Source: a virus
Direction: 5' to 3' (one strand)
Virus record (IMG/VR): IMGVR_UViG_3300018875_000005
Location: 1 to 64,000 of that record
Length of the DNA stretch: 64,000 nucleotides
Shown in pieces: positions 7,447 to 16,272 of this stretch. The notes under the pieces are model-generated. The model saw only the letters and a program-made list of their open reading frames with translations, was not told the origin of the DNA and did no database searches. Position 1 is the stretch's first letter, and each line of letters begins with the position of its first letter. Both the position numbers and the translations under genes were made by a program.

Positions 7447-9022
7447 GTACGACCCCGACCTGTTCGACGAGGACGAGCACGCCGAAGCAGACCTCATCGC
7501 CCGCTACCGCACCCTCACCGTCGTCGAACGCCGCCGGGTCGCCCGCCGCGCCTCCCCCGAACTCCGCGCCCGCCTGGCCCACGAGGAACGCCAGATGGCC
7601 ATGGACCGCTCCCCCGGGGCGCTGGCCGCCGTGCTCACCGAGGGACGGGAACTCCAGGCCCCGCACTTGGACCTCATCGACGGTGTCTTCCAGCGCATCG
7701 CCAACGGCGAGCGGCTCCAGGTCATGCTGACCATGCCCCCGCGGCACGGAAAGTCGCAGCGGGCCTCCCGGTGGGGACCGCTGTGGTACCTGCGGCGCCA
7801 TCCCGAGCACCGCGTCATGATCGCCTCCTACGGTGCCAGCCTTGCCGAGGACCACGGCCGCTGGATCCGCGATCAGCTCCAGGAGTACCCCGACACCCTC
7901 GGCATCCGCCTCCACCCCGCCTCACACGCCGCGAACCGGTTCGACCTCGAGCAGAAACGCGGCTCGTCCGTGCGGGGCGGCATGGTCACCGCCGGTGTCG
8001 GCGGCGGACTTACTGGAAAAGGTTTTCATCTAGGTATCATCGACGACCCGTTTAAGGGCAACGACGACTCCGGCAGCCCCGCCCAACGCGACCGCGTCTA
8101 CGACTGGTACCGCTCCGTCTTCTTCACCCGCCGCGCCCCCGGCGCCTCCATCATCCTGATCAACACCCGCTGGCACGAAGACGACCTCTCCGGCCGCCTC
8201 CTGAAGAACGAACCCCACCGCTGGATCCAGATCGACCTCCCCGCCATCGCCGACAGCCCCCACGACCCCCTCGGCCGCTCCATCGGCCAAGCCCTCTGGC
8301 CGTCTCAGTACGACGAAGCCGACCTGGCGGACACCCGCGAATCTCTCGGCGAGCGCATCTGGTACGCCATGTACCAGCAGAAACCCCGCCCGTTGGAGGG
8401 CGGCGTGTGGAAGTGGGCCTGGATCACCGGCAACCGCATCACGGTCGAGGCGTGGCCCGGCGTCACCCCCACCCGTGTCGTCGTCGCCGTCGACCACGCC
8501 GGCGGCGACTCCCTCCGCAACGACGAGGTCGGCCTCACCAGCGCGGCCCGCGACGGCCGCGGGCACCTGTACGTCCTGGACGACCGCTCCCGCACCATGG
8601 GCGCCGACACCTGGGGCACCGAAGCGTGCCTGCTGGCCATCGAACGACAGGCGGACGCGATCGTGGTGGAGAACAACTTCGGCGGCGACATGGCCCGCCA
8701 GATCGTCACCCAGGCGTGGGCGGAACTGGAACGTGAGGGCAACACCGGAGGCATGGTGATGCCGCGCATCGTCGAGGTCCACGCGAAACAGGGCAAGCGG
8801 CTTCGGGCGGAGCCGATCGCGCAGCTCTACGCCCGCGGCCTGGTCCACCACGTGGGGGAGTTCACCGAACTGGAGGGCCAGATGGTCACCTGGGTGCCGG
8901 GCATGGACTCCCCGGACCGGATGGACGCGGCCGTGCACGCCCTGACCGAACTGGCCGACCCCGCAGCCGCCAACACCGGGTCGCAGTCCTACGCCGACCG
9001 CCGGCTCACCGGCCGCAGGTGA
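7427..9022 (+). CDS. terL: Terminase large subunit
   Basis: The 531-aa product has an ATPase domain with Walker A PPRHGKS at about 105-111, Walker B GIIDDP near 203-208, and the coupling motif in INTRWHEDD. The C-terminal RNase H-like nuclease has VVAVDHAGGDS at about 350-360 and further acidic residues (DAIVVENNFGGD and the final MDSPDRMDA). Length and order are normal for an intact Terminase_6 family protein. It cuts concatemers and drives DNA into the prohead through the portal. Confidence 0.95.
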   Translation: MTTAPPEYDPDLFDEDEHAEADLIARYRTLTVVERRRVARRASPELRARLAHEERQMAMDRSPGALAAVLTEGRELQAPHLDLIDGVFQRIANGERLQVMLTMPPRHGKSQRASRWGPLWYLRRHPEHRVMIASYGASLAEDHGRWIRDQLQEYPDTLGIRLHPASHAANRFDLEQKRGSSVRGGMVTAGVGGGLTGKGFHLGIIDDPFKGNDDSGSPAQRDRVYDWYRSVFFTRRAPGASIILINTRWHEDDLSGRLLKNEPHRWIQIDLPAIADSPHDPLGRSIGQALWPSQYDEADLADTRESLGERIWYAMYQQKPRPLEGGVWKWAWITGNRITVEAWPGVTPTRVVVAVDHAGGDSLRNDEVGLTSAARDGRGHLYVLDDRSRTMGADTWGTEACLLAIERQADAIVVENNFGGDMARQIVTQAWAELEREGNTGGMVMPRIVEVHAKQGKRLRAEPIAQLYARGLVHHVGEFTELEGQMVTWVPGMDSPDRMDAAVHALTELADPAAANTGSQSYADRRLTGRR

Positions 9023-9441
9023 CGGTTTTCAGAACAACTCATCGGCCGCGGTGGCGTCCCTCACCCGGCCGGATGACCGCGCCAGGGGGACGCCGAGCAG
9101 GCGCTCCACCTCCCTCAACCAGCAGACGAACGCACCCCAAAGTATGTAGACCACCCAAACGACCAGCGATTTCTGTCTCGAAAACCCGCACGGAGCGACG
9201 CAGAAACGGTACGGGGCGCTGTCTGAAATCTCGGTGGAAGCAGCGGCGAAAGTTGGTTCACAACATGCGAATCGCTGCCGGACCAAAGTTTTTGCAACTA
9301 CAGTGGGGACAACGCGCCGCACGGCGTGTTGTCCCGTCGAGCCAGACGGCGAAGCACGCTTGAGGGGCGCGGAACGCATGAGCGGAGGACCGACCTGGCT
9401 GGCCGGCCCTCCGTTCAGGGTGGTAATGCCGGGCTGGGGGG

Positions 9442-9543
9442 CTAGGTGATCTTCGTGACTACGTCGGCTGTCTCGAGGAGCAACTCGATAAGCGCGACCA
9501 CGAAGGCCCAGTAACCCCAGTCCGGCGGCTCATCTAGTGTCAT
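9442..9543 (-). CDS. 33-aa membrane peptide, opposite strand to late operon
   Basis: The ATG at 9543 is preceded by an unusually strong SD (AAGGAGGGGGAA). The peptide starts MTLDEPPDWGYW, continues with one hydrophobic helix (AFVVALIELLLE) and ends ADVVTKIT before a TAG at 9442-9444. The frame can be extended 16 codons upstream through in-frame ATGs, but the SD fixes this start. It is encoded against the late genes, so it may be expressed in the prophage or plasmid state. A type I toxin-like peptide, an exclusion protein or a small phage membrane protein are all possible. Confidence 0.55.
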   Translation of the reverse strand: MTLDEPPDWGYWAFVVALIELLLETADVVTKIT

Positions 9544-9854
9544 TTCCCCCTCCTTCTTCCCTGGGTGCCGCATGCGCCGGTGGTGCCGCATGGGCCGGAA
9601 GAAGTCCTTCCGACCATGGTGCGGAAGGCGTTCGGAGCGAGAGACGGTGACGAGCCGCGTGAGACAGCGTAGATGGGCTGCGGACGCTGGGTGGACGGTT
9701 CGTGGAACAAAGATTGTCGCGAACCCGATTAATCGCTCATATCGCCGGAAGATCGTCCGCGCGAGTGGTAGCGCGCAAACCCCTACCCGCCGGTAAGGGC
9801 TTCCGATGATCCCGTGCGCCGCCTCCCCGGGGAACCCCGAAGGCCCCTCGAACG

Positions 9855-9878
9855 TACCCTGATCTCAGGCGCGGGGCC
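9855..9878 (+). promoter_or_regulatory. Late-gene repeat, copy 2 (24 bp)
   Basis: This 24-bp block starts TACCCTGATC and ends GCGCGGGGCC. It matches 11844-11867 with one mismatch (T/A at the eleventh base). It ends 23 bp before the portal start codon and is directly followed by the SD. TACCCT could serve as a -10 box, but no matching -35 is evident. Confidence 0.5.
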
Positions 9879-9901
9879 CGAACAGCGGAGGGGTGTGCCC
9901 C

Positions 9902-11833
9902 GTGGGCCTCATCAGCGGCGCCAAGCGCGTAGTCCTCGACGCCTGGTCGTGGCTCAACTACAAGCCGGTCTTCTCCGACGACCTGCGCGGCATGCCCAAC
10001 CGGCGCGTCTACCCCGAGGCCGTCGCCACCTGGGTTCCCGCCGACGACGAACGCCGCCTGGCCGCCTACAAGACGCTGGTCGCCTACGACCAGAACCAGG
10101 CCGGCGAGCTGGCCGCGATCGTGGACGGCCCCGAGGCCCGCGAACGCCGGGAGTTCGGCGACGCCGCCCAGTTCGTTGACACGCTCGTCTCCCACGTCCT
10201 GGGCCGGGAGCAGCACATCGTGGTCCCCGGCGCGGAGGACACCCCCACCGACGGCGACGACCCGGACCCGGAGGCCGCGACCGCGGCCCGCGTCCAGGAG
10301 CTGCTGCGCGCCTGGGCCGAGGCCGAGCTGCTGCCGATGCGGATGCAGCAGACCGAACGCAAGGCCGTGCTGCTGGGGGACGGCGTCTACCGGCTCGCCT
10401 GGGATCCCGGCAAACGCCGCGTGACGGTGAGGAGCCACGATCCGGGCTTCTACTTCCCGGTGTTGCCCGAGGACGGCGACGGGGAGTTCCCCACCCGCGT
10501 CCACTTCGCCTGGGAACTGCCCGCCGACCCCCGGCGGAAGCTCCCCGCCCGGCTCCGCAGGATCACCTACGAGCTGGACTTCATCCGCCCGGCCAGCGTC
10601 AACGGGGTCGACGCCCGCGGCCGGGCCGTCCGCGCCCCCCTCCCGGTGGAGGCAGCCGACGGCGACGAGGTGCCGCCGCCGATCCTCACCCCCGGCGACC
10701 TGATGAACCCCGACACCGGCGCCATCAGCAGGATGTACGCCTGGAACGACGAGCCGAGCTACGTCACCTGCTACCTGACCGACGCCACCTGGGACCTGGG
10801 CGACCTCAAGGGCACCAACCTGGACGTCGACAACCTCCCGATGGACGCCGCGGTGTTCGCCACTCGCGGCGACGGCGAGGTCCTGGACCACCTCGACCTA
10901 ATGATCGACTTCATGCCGATCATCCACGTCCCCAACACCGTCCCCGGCGCGGAGGAGCACTGGGGCCAGTCCTCCCTCGCCAAAATCCTCCAAGTGCTGG
11001 ACGAGTTGCAGGGCACCGACACCGACAGCAGCAAAGCCAGTGCGACCACCGGCTCGCCGATGGTGTCCTTCTCCGGCGAGGCCGCCGGCGGCCAGAAGAT
11101 GCTCGAGGTCGGCCCCGGCATCGCCCACTACCTCGGCGCCAACGGCCGCATGGACGTCCTCAACACCGCCCCCCAGCTCGCCGAACTCCGCCACCGCACC
11201 GAGGAACTGCGCGACCGGGCCGCGACCGTCGCCCGGCTGCCCGCCGTCGCACTCGGCACCAACGACCCCTCCCAGGTCCCCTCCGGCTACGCGCTCCAGC
11301 TCTCCCTCGGCCCGCTCGACGCGCTCATCTCGTCCATGCGGCTGGCCCGGGACCACAAATACGCGCTGCTGCTGAAGATGGTCCAAAGGCTTCACATCGC
11401 CGGGCAGCATCCCGACTGGGTGGGCCTGCCCGTCCTGCCCGCGCGCCTGGTGTTCGGCCCCTACACCCCCGTCGACAAGACCGGCGTCCTCGAGCAGGTC
11501 GGCATCGGCGTGGAGAAGGGCGTGCTGTCGCTGGAGACCGCCGTCGCGATGCTGACCGAGGCCGGGTTCCCCATCGACGACGCCGCCGAGGAGATCGGGC
11601 GGATCCAGGCCCGGCAGTTCGAGAAGGCCCGCGCGCTGGCGGACGCGCTCGGCGACCCGCAGGCGGTCGCGGACTTCCTGGGCCTCCAGCCGCCCGCCGT
11701 GCCCGCCCCGCCGGCTCCGGTCCTGCCGCCCGCCCCCGGCGACCAAACCCAGGACGACGAGGACGAGGAAGACGACCCCGCCGTGACCAGCGGAAACACC
11801 GCCCCCGGGCAGAGCGGGGGGAACCCCCGGTGA
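9902..11833 (+). CDS. Portal protein
   Basis: The frame opens at a GTG at 9893, but the GTG at 9902 sits at the right distance from GGAGGGG and is preferred. The product has 643 aa, usual for large actinophage (SPP1 gp6-like) portals. Features are the N-terminal PNRRVYPEAVATWVPADDERRLAAYKTL, the tungsten-like VLLGDGVYRLAWD and VRSHDPGFYFPVL region, and a helical crown after residue 430. The C-terminus is Pro-rich with an acidic DDEDEEDD tract. The dodecameric portal forms the head vertex through which DNA passes. Its end overlaps the frame of the next gene. Confidence 0.9.
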   Translation: MGLISGAKRVVLDAWSWLNYKPVFSDDLRGMPNRRVYPEAVATWVPADDERRLAAYKTLVAYDQNQAGELAAIVDGPEARERREFGDAAQFVDTLVSHVLGREQHIVVPGAEDTPTDGDDPDPEAATAARVQELLRAWAEAELLPMRMQQTERKAVLLGDGVYRLAWDPGKRRVTVRSHDPGFYFPVLPEDGDGEFPTRVHFAWELPADPRRKLPARLRRITYELDFIRPASVNGVDARGRAVRAPLPVEAADGDEVPPPILTPGDLMNPDTGAISRMYAWNDEPSYVTCYLTDATWDLGDLKGTNLDVDNLPMDAAVFATRGDGEVLDHLDLMIDFMPIIHVPNTVPGAEEHWGQSSLAKILQVLDELQGTDTDSSKASATTGSPMVSFSGEAAGGQKMLEVGPGIAHYLGANGRMDVLNTAPQLAELRHRTEELRDRAATVARLPAVALGTNDPSQVPSGYALQLSLGPLDALISSMRLARDHKYALLLKMVQRLHIAGQHPDWVGLPVLPARLVFGPYTPVDKTGVLEQVGIGVEKGVLSLETAVAMLTEAGFPIDDAAEEIGRIQARQFEKARALADALGDPQAVADFLGLQPPAVPAPPAPVLPPAPGDQTQDDEDEEDDPAVTSGNTAPGQSGGNPR

Positions 11834-11843
11834 CAGATGTGCT

Positions 11844-11867
11844 TACCCTGATCACAGGCGCGGGGCC
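11844..11867 (+). promoter_or_regulatory. Late-gene repeat, copy 3 (24 bp)
   Basis: This is a near-identical copy of 9855-9878 (23 of 24 bases). It spans the ten bases after the portal stop and lies 28 bp ahead of the scaffold start, just before that gene's SD (GGGAGGA). Confidence 0.5.
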
Positions 11868-11895
11868 TGGACACTCCATGGGAGGACACGCCCTC

Positions 11896-12639
11896 ATGCG
11901 CCGCCCCGCGCTGCACCGCCCCGCCCCCGCCACCGGCCCGGGGTGGTCCCACCCCTACACCGGCCTCCCCGCCGCCGCGGTGTTCTACAACGACGGCGGC
12001 GACCCCAGCCCCGACCCCACGCCTCCCACTCCCGGCGCCCCGGCCGCCCCGAAGCCCGGCCCCCCGGCCGGCACCGTCACCATGACCCAGGACGAGCTGT
12101 CGGCGTTCGCCGCCAAGGAGAAGTCCCAGGGCAAGCGCTCCGCGCTGAAGGAGTGGGCCGCCGAGCACGGCTTCAACTCCCCCGACGACGCCGCCGCGTT
12201 CATCAAGGCCGCCCGCCAGGCCCAGGAAGAGGCCATGACGGAGCAGGAGAAGCGCGAGCAGGCCCTCGCCGCCAAGGAGCGGGAACTGGCCGCCCGGGAG
12301 GCCGAGGCCGCGGCCCGGCTGCGGGAGGCCACCCGCAAGGCCGTGCTCGTCTCCCTGGGCGCTACCGGCGTGGACCTGGAGGACGCCACCGCGCTGCTGC
12401 GGGTGGACGCCGACGCCGACGACGCGGCCGTCCGGGAGGCCGCCGAGAAGCTGAAGGAGCGCCGCCCCGAGCTGTTCGGCGGCACCCGCCCCGCCGACCG
12501 TCAGACCCCGCCCCCCGCGCCCGGCGGCGCCCCGGCCGGCGGCCCCCCCATCCGGCCCCCGGCCGCCAAGGACGACGTCAAGGAACGCGCCCGCCAGCGG
12601 GCCATCGCCATGGGCTACGCCCGCCCCGACGCCGCCTGA
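11896..12639 (+). CDS. Capsid scaffolding protein
   Basis: The ATG at 11896 is chosen because GGGAGGA lies nine bases upstream; the frame is open from 11830. The 247-aa product has a Pro/Gly-rich N-third, then a long charged coiled coil (about 75-155, with EEAMTEQEKREQALAAKERE), a short helical segment DLEDATALLRVDADADDAAV, and a basic C-terminus (VKERARQRAIAMGYARP). This architecture and position between portal and decoration/capsid genes is typical of gp20-type scaffolds, which assemble the prohead and then leave. Confidence 0.8.
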   Translation: MRRPALHRPAPATGPGWSHPYTGLPAAAVFYNDGGDPSPDPTPPTPGAPAAPKPGPPAGTVTMTQDELSAFAAKEKSQGKRSALKEWAAEHGFNSPDDAAAFIKAARQAQEEAMTEQEKREQALAAKERELAAREAEAAARLREATRKAVLVSLGATGVDLEDATALLRVDADADDAAVREAAEKLKERRPELFGGTRPADRQTPPPAPGGAPAGGPPIRPPAAKDDVKERARQRAIAMGYARPDAA

Positions 12640-12753
12640 CCCAGGCGGCCCACCGACTGAGGGACCACGCCCTCTCAACACCCGTGGACGGCACCAGCGA
12701 CCGGTGTCTGCACCCCACACGTGCCATCCCCAATCCACGGGAGGAGATCCGGC

Positions 12754-13176
12754 ATGGACATCCAGCCGATCACCACTGAGGAGACCGTCACTGCGGAGCG
12801 GCCCTGGCTGCTGTCCCTGCACGGCTCCGAGACCAACAAGACCGTCACTCTCGATCTGTCGGCGTTCACCGAGGACACCCACTGGATCGAGGGCACCCCG
12901 CTGATGCCGCAGCGGCGCCTGAAGTCCGGCATCCCGCTGGGGCGGATCACCGCCTCCGGCCTGTACGGGCCGTACACCACCGGCGCCTCCAACGGCACCC
13001 AGGTCTTCGCCGGGCTGCTGGCCACCGAGACCGCCTACAACCCCACCTCCACCCGGGTCGGCGCCGCGATGATCGTTCACGGTGACGTGGACGTCGCCAA
13101 GCTCCCGGTCGCGTTCACCGTCCCCGCCGCCGGATCCCGCACCGACGGCATCGTCTTCTCCGACTCCGACGCCTGA
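12754..13176 (+). CDS. Head decoration protein (HDPD-like)
   Basis: The ATG at 12754 has GGGAGGAG upstream. The 140-aa product contains TETAYNPTSTRVGAAMIVHGDVDVAKLPVAF split by small loops, the pattern of lambda gpD-like head decoration proteins that trimerise on the capsid and stabilise it. Length and place directly before the major capsid gene agree. Confidence 0.75.
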   Translation: MDIQPITTEETVTAERPWLLSLHGSETNKTVTLDLSAFTEDTHWIEGTPLMPQRRLKSGIPLGRITASGLYGPYTTGASNGTQVFAGLLATETAYNPTSTRVGAAMIVHGDVDVAKLPVAFTVPAAGSRTDGIVFSDSDA

Positions 13177-13191
13177 CAGGGGTGATCACTG

Positions 13192-14238
13192 ATGCTTGAA
13201 GCCCTGCTCAGGGACATCGACGCCACCGAGATCAACGCCTTCGCGCGGGAGGTGCAGACCCCCGCCGACTACGCGCTCACCCTCTCCGTGATGCCGGAGC
13301 GGCGGATCAACTCGGTGAAGTTCCGCACCAAGCGGACCGAGCGCCGCGTCAACGCCGCCTCCTACCGGGCGTTCGACGCGCAGACCAAGGTCGCCACCCG
13401 CGAGGCCAAGCGGATCGTCACCGAGGGCATGCTGCCCCCGCTCGGCCAGAAGTACCTGGTCGGCGAGCTGGAGCAGATCCTGCTGGACACCTCCCGCGGC
13501 GCCGACTCGTCCGAGCTGGTGGAGCTGCTGTACCAGGACGTCGCCGCGCACGTGCAGGCCATCCGCTCCCGCCTGGAACTCGCCGTCGGCGACCTGCTGA
13601 CCGACGGCAAGTTCACCCTCAACGCGGAGAACGGCCTGACAGTCGAGTACGACGCCGGCGTGCCATCCGCGAACATGCCCACCGCCGCCACCCCGTGGAC
13701 CGACCCCACGGCGGACGCCCTGGCGGACGAGATGGCCTGGATCGAGGTGCTGCGCGCCTCCGGGGCCCCGCTCCCGGCCCGCGTCATCACCTCCTACAAG
13801 GCCCGCGCGCTGCTGGCGTCCAACGACGCCTACCGCCGCGCGTTCTACGGCCAGCCCGCCGCGCAGACCCCCACCGGCGTCCTGGCGCCGAACGAGGTCG
13901 ACACCGTCCGCGCCCGCTACGGCCTGCCGCCCATCGAGGTCTACGACGTGCAGATCCCGGTGGACGGCGGCGGCATGACCCGCCCCATCCCCGAGGACCG
14001 GTGGATCATGCTCCCGCCGAACGCCACCCAGTGGGGCGAGACCCAGTACGGCGTCACCGCCGAGTCGCTGGTGCTGTCCTCCGGTTCCAACCCGGCCATC
14101 GAGCGGCAGGAGGCACCCGGCATCGTCGTCACCCACGGCTACACCGACGACCCGGTCCAGGTGTGGACCAAGGGCGCGGCCGTGGCGATGCCGGTGCTGT
14201 ACGTGCCGGACATCCACATCACCGCGAAGGTGTTCTGA
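13192..14238 (+). CDS. Major capsid protein (lambda gpE family)
   Basis: The 348-aa product begins MLEALLRDIDATEINAFARE and has the features of Phage_cap_E proteins: an N-arm, VKFRTKRTERRVNAASYRAFD, a long spine-helix region (EREAKRIVTEGMLPPL-like), the peripheral domain around IEVLRASGAPLPARVITSYKA, and a C-terminal HGYTDDPVQVWTKGAAVAMP. It is intact and of normal length. It starts 15 bp after the decoration gene and forms the icosahedral shell. Confidence 0.92.
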   Translation: MLEALLRDIDATEINAFAREVQTPADYALTLSVMPERRINSVKFRTKRTERRVNAASYRAFDAQTKVATREAKRIVTEGMLPPLGQKYLVGELEQILLDTSRGADSSELVELLYQDVAAHVQAIRSRLELAVGDLLTDGKFTLNAENGLTVEYDAGVPSANMPTAATPWTDPTADALADEMAWIEVLRASGAPLPARVITSYKARALLASNDAYRRAFYGQPAAQTPTGVLAPNEVDTVRARYGLPPIEVYDVQIPVDGGGMTRPIPEDRWIMLPPNATQWGETQYGVTAESLVLSSGSNPAIERQEAPGIVVTHGYTDDPVQVWTKGAAVAMPVLYVPDIHITAKVF

Positions 14239-14240
14239 TC

Positions 14241-14528
14241 ATGGGCGCGAAACTCGCGGCGACCGTGTACGTGCGTGACCCGGAGACCCACCAGGTGGTC
14301 GCTCTGGAGGCCGGGTCGGAGCCGGAGCCGCGGCTGGCGGCGCTGGTCACCAACCCGTCGGCGTGGGAGGGCGGCAAGCTCCCGGCCGCGGCGCAGCGGA
14401 CCGCCGAGGCGTCGGACGACAGCGGCGGCGACGGCGGGGACTCCACCAGGCAGGCCGCCAAGACGACGGCGGCCCGTAAGCCGGCTCGGGGCCGGAGGAC
14501 CGCCGACGAGGGCAGCGGCGGTCAGTGA
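14241..14528 (+). CDS. Small head-proximal protein with Lys/Ala tail
   Basis: The 95-aa product starts MGAKLAATVYVRDPETHQVV, two bases after the capsid stop codon. Residues 1-50 look folded (VALEAGSEPEPRLAALVTNP). Residues 55-95 are Ser/Gly/Asp then Lys/Arg/Ala-rich and probably disordered. Proteins of this type follow the capsid gene in many actinophages. No function is assigned; a neck or capsid-associated role is inferred from position. Confidence 0.7.
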   Translation: MGAKLAATVYVRDPETHQVVALEAGSEPEPRLAALVTNPSAWEGGKLPAAAQRTAEASDDSGGDGGDSTRQAAKTTAARKPARGRRTADEGSGGQ

Positions 14529-14531
14529 AAG

Positions 14532-14582
14532 GTGCGGGGCCCGGCCGGTGTGGCTGGGGCGCCACCAGGCCAGGCCCCGCAC
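14532..14582 (+). terminator. GTGCGGGGCC hairpin after the capsid genes
   Basis: GTGCGGGGCC (14532-14541) pairs exactly with GGCCCCGCAC (14573-14582). It lies between the capsid cluster and the connector genes and probably reduces read-through. Related stems occur at 6815, 33196 and 42110. Confidence 0.5.
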
Positions 14583-14622
14583 CCCCCTTCCCAACCGCCG
14601 CCCCGACTGGAGGTGACCCCCG

Positions 14623-14961
14623 GTGGATGCCGCGACCCGCGCCTGGCTGCTGGACCAACTCGGCGAGAACACCGACCCCGCCGACCTGGAGGACCGCTAC
14701 ACCCGCCTCGGCACCGCCCGCGCCGTCGCCCTGTCCGTCCTGCGCGGCAGGAGAGCCGCGCTGCTGGCCCAGCCCGCCAAGGTCAGCGTGAGCGGCGTCG
14801 TCAACGTCGACTACGCCGAGATCATCAAGGCGCTGGAGCGGCAGATCACCGAACTCGAATCCGGGGTGCCCCTCGCGCCGGACGAGGCCGACCCGGACGG
14901 CGACGGCACCGCCGGCGAGACGATGCACACCATCCACCTGGTGCCGCGGAGGCGCCGATGA
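14623..14961 (+). CDS. Putative head-tail connector/assembly protein
   Basis: The GTG at 14623 has GGAGGTGA upstream. The 112-aa product is alpha-helical in its first half (DAATRAWLLDQLGENTDPADLEDRYTRLG), with a beta segment (KVSVSGVVNVDYAEIIKALERQI) and a basic end. The order capsid / small helical protein / MuF-like suggests a head-tail joining role, but no family is recognised. It overlaps the next gene by four bases (ATGA). Confidence 0.65.
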   Translation: MDAATRAWLLDQLGENTDPADLEDRYTRLGTARAVALSVLRGRRAALLAQPAKVSVSGVVNVDYAEIIKALERQITELESGVPLAPDEADPDGDGTAGETMHTIHLVPRRRR

Positions 14962-15794
14962 CCACCCCCGTCCGGGTCCGCCGCCGCCCCCGGCACCGTC
15001 CCGAACTCGCCGCCCTCACCGGCACCGCCGCGACCCGGCTCACCGCGGCCTGGGCGCTCCTCGCCGCCGCCCAGACCCGGCTCCTGCGCCGCCTGGCCCC
15101 CATCCGGCCCGGCCCCGGGGTCGCGGCCCGCATCCGCGCCGCGCTGGCCGACTTCAACGCCGCCGTCGCCGAGTTCGACCGCACCGCCCGCGGCATCGTC
15201 GAGCGGTGGGCCGCCCAAGACCTGCCCACCGCCTACCGGGACGGGGCGCTGCGAGCGCTGGCCGCCATCGACCGGCCCGCCGCCACCTTCCGCTGGACCC
15301 GCGACCACCAGGCGACCATCACCGCCACCACCGCCGTGTTCTACACCGACCTCATCGGCCGCATCACCGAGGCGGTGCGCCGCGCCCACGCGTTCGCCCG
15401 CGCCGCCACCGACGCCGCCCGCACCCCCCAGGGGGCGAACCCCACGGCCCTCCGGGAGCAGTGGCCGCTGGACACCATCGTCTACGCCAACGACGCCCGG
15501 CACCCCGTCCGGTCCTGGGCGGACGCCGCCCTCCGCTACCAGGGCATCGCGCTGGCCAACTCCGGTGCCATCAACGTCAGCGTGTGGGACCTGGGCTGCC
15601 AGTGGCTTCAGGTGGTCGACGGGCCCGACTGCGGCTTCCGCGGCCACGAGGACTCCGACCACGCCGACGGCACCCTCCGCTCCGCGCCAGACGCCGCTGA
15701 ATGGCCGACCTCCCACTTCGGCTGCATCCGGGAGTGGATCCCCCGCCCCGACCTCACCGACCGCCCTGGCCTGACCTCGGGAGACCTGGCATGA
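14958..15794 (+). CDS. MuF-like minor head protein
   Basis: The ATG at 14958 overlaps the preceding stop. The 278-aa product has a basic N-terminus, a long helical body (about 30-200) and a C-terminal patch with W..VDGPDCGFRGHEDSDHADGT and SHFGCIREWIPRP. The Cys/His spacing matches the C-terminal signature of Mu gpF/SPP1 gp7-like minor head proteins, which attach to the portal and help start DNA injection or prohead assembly. It is normally next to portal; here it comes after capsid. It overlaps the next ATG. Confidence 0.7.
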   Translation: MTTPVRVRRRPRHRPELAALTGTAATRLTAAWALLAAAQTRLLRRLAPIRPGPGVAARIRAALADFNAAVAEFDRTARGIVERWAAQDLPTAYRDGALRALAAIDRPAATFRWTRDHQATITATTAVFYTDLIGRITEAVRRAHAFARAATDAARTPQGANPTALREQWPLDTIVYANDARHPVRSWADAALRYQGIALANSGAINVSVWDLGCQWLQVVDGPDCGFRGHEDSDHADGTLRSAPDAAEWPTSHFGCIREWIPRPDLTDRPGLTSGDLA

Positions 15795-16027
15795 GCGACC
15801 AGCCCATCGGCCCCATCCTGGACGGACTCGGCGCCACCCTCGACCTCGACGACGGCGACCTGGTGGAGTCCGTCGTCGTCATCGCCAAAATCGTCGGACC
15901 CGACGGCCAGGCATCGCTGTCCATCGCCGACAGCGAGGGCATGTCGTGGATCGACCGCATCGGAATGCTCGCCGCCGCCCAACAGGTCGTCCAACAAGTC
16001 CCATTCGAGTACCGGGACGAGGACTGA
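15791..16027 (+). CDS. Small hypothetical late protein
   Basis: This 78-aa acidic protein (MSDQPIGPILDGLGATLDLD) has a DLVESVVVIAKIVGPDGQ beta-like core and a helical end (GMLAAAQQVVQQVPFEY). It overlaps the preceding gene by four bases (ATGA), so it is translationally coupled. No family is recognised. Position in the connector cluster is the only hint. Confidence 0.65.
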   Translation: MSDQPIGPILDGLGATLDLDDGDLVESVVVIAKIVGPDGQASLSIADSEGMSWIDRIGMLAAAQQVVQQVPFEYRDED

Positions 16028-16032
16028 CCGCC

Positions 16033-16272
16033 ATGAGCGCACTCGCCGACCGGCTGAGCCACGCCGCCTTCTGGAAACGCCTCCACATGACCCTGTTCTG
16101 GGTGTGGGTGGCGCTGCTCCCGCCGACCCTCCTGTGGTGGAGCCAGTCGGTGCAGTACATCGTCTACATGTCCTGGTACGCCATCGCCATCGGCCACATC
16201 TCCTCCTGGCAGGCGGCGCGAGCGGAGAAGCGGGAAGAGGAGAGCGAGAAGAACGGAGGCGGCGATGAGTGA
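16033..16272 (+). CDS. Small two-TM membrane protein
   Basis: The 79-aa product starts at the ATG at 16033. It contains two adjacent hydrophobic segments (MTLFWVWVALLPPTLLWW and YIVYMSWYAIAIGHI) and a charged tail (AARAEKREEESEKNGG). It sits in the middle of virion assembly genes although it looks like a membrane protein; its role is unknown. It overlaps the next start by eight bases. Confidence 0.6.
   Translation: MSALADRLSHAAFWKRLHMTLFWVWVALLPPTLLWWSQSVQYIVYMSWYAIAIGHISSWQAARAEKREEESEKNGGGDE

Larger units (their letters stand above)
9023..9901. other. Lower-GC island between terL and portal
   Basis: This gap of about 880 bp interrupts an otherwise gapless late operon and is visibly poorer in GC. 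The best coding signal is on the minus strand: the 33-aa gene at 9442-9543, and a weak open frame ending at 9029 that could encode about 41 residues (VVYILWGAFVCWLREVERLL) from a GTG at 9154 without an SD. A perfect CGATTAATCG palindrome lies at 9726-9735. Plus-strand frames here have poor codon structure. The island resembles a moron or acquired insert. Confidence 0.4.

Noticed and set aside
9019-9363. Plus-strand frame of 114 codons after terL
   Set aside because: It has no SD, poor third-position GC and a composition rich in Arg/Thr/Ser. It lies in the lower-GC island without similarity to any family I recognise.
9572-9796. Plus-strand frame of 74 codons before the portal gene
   Set aside because: It is highly basic, has no SD and overlaps probable regulatory DNA for the minus-strand peptide.
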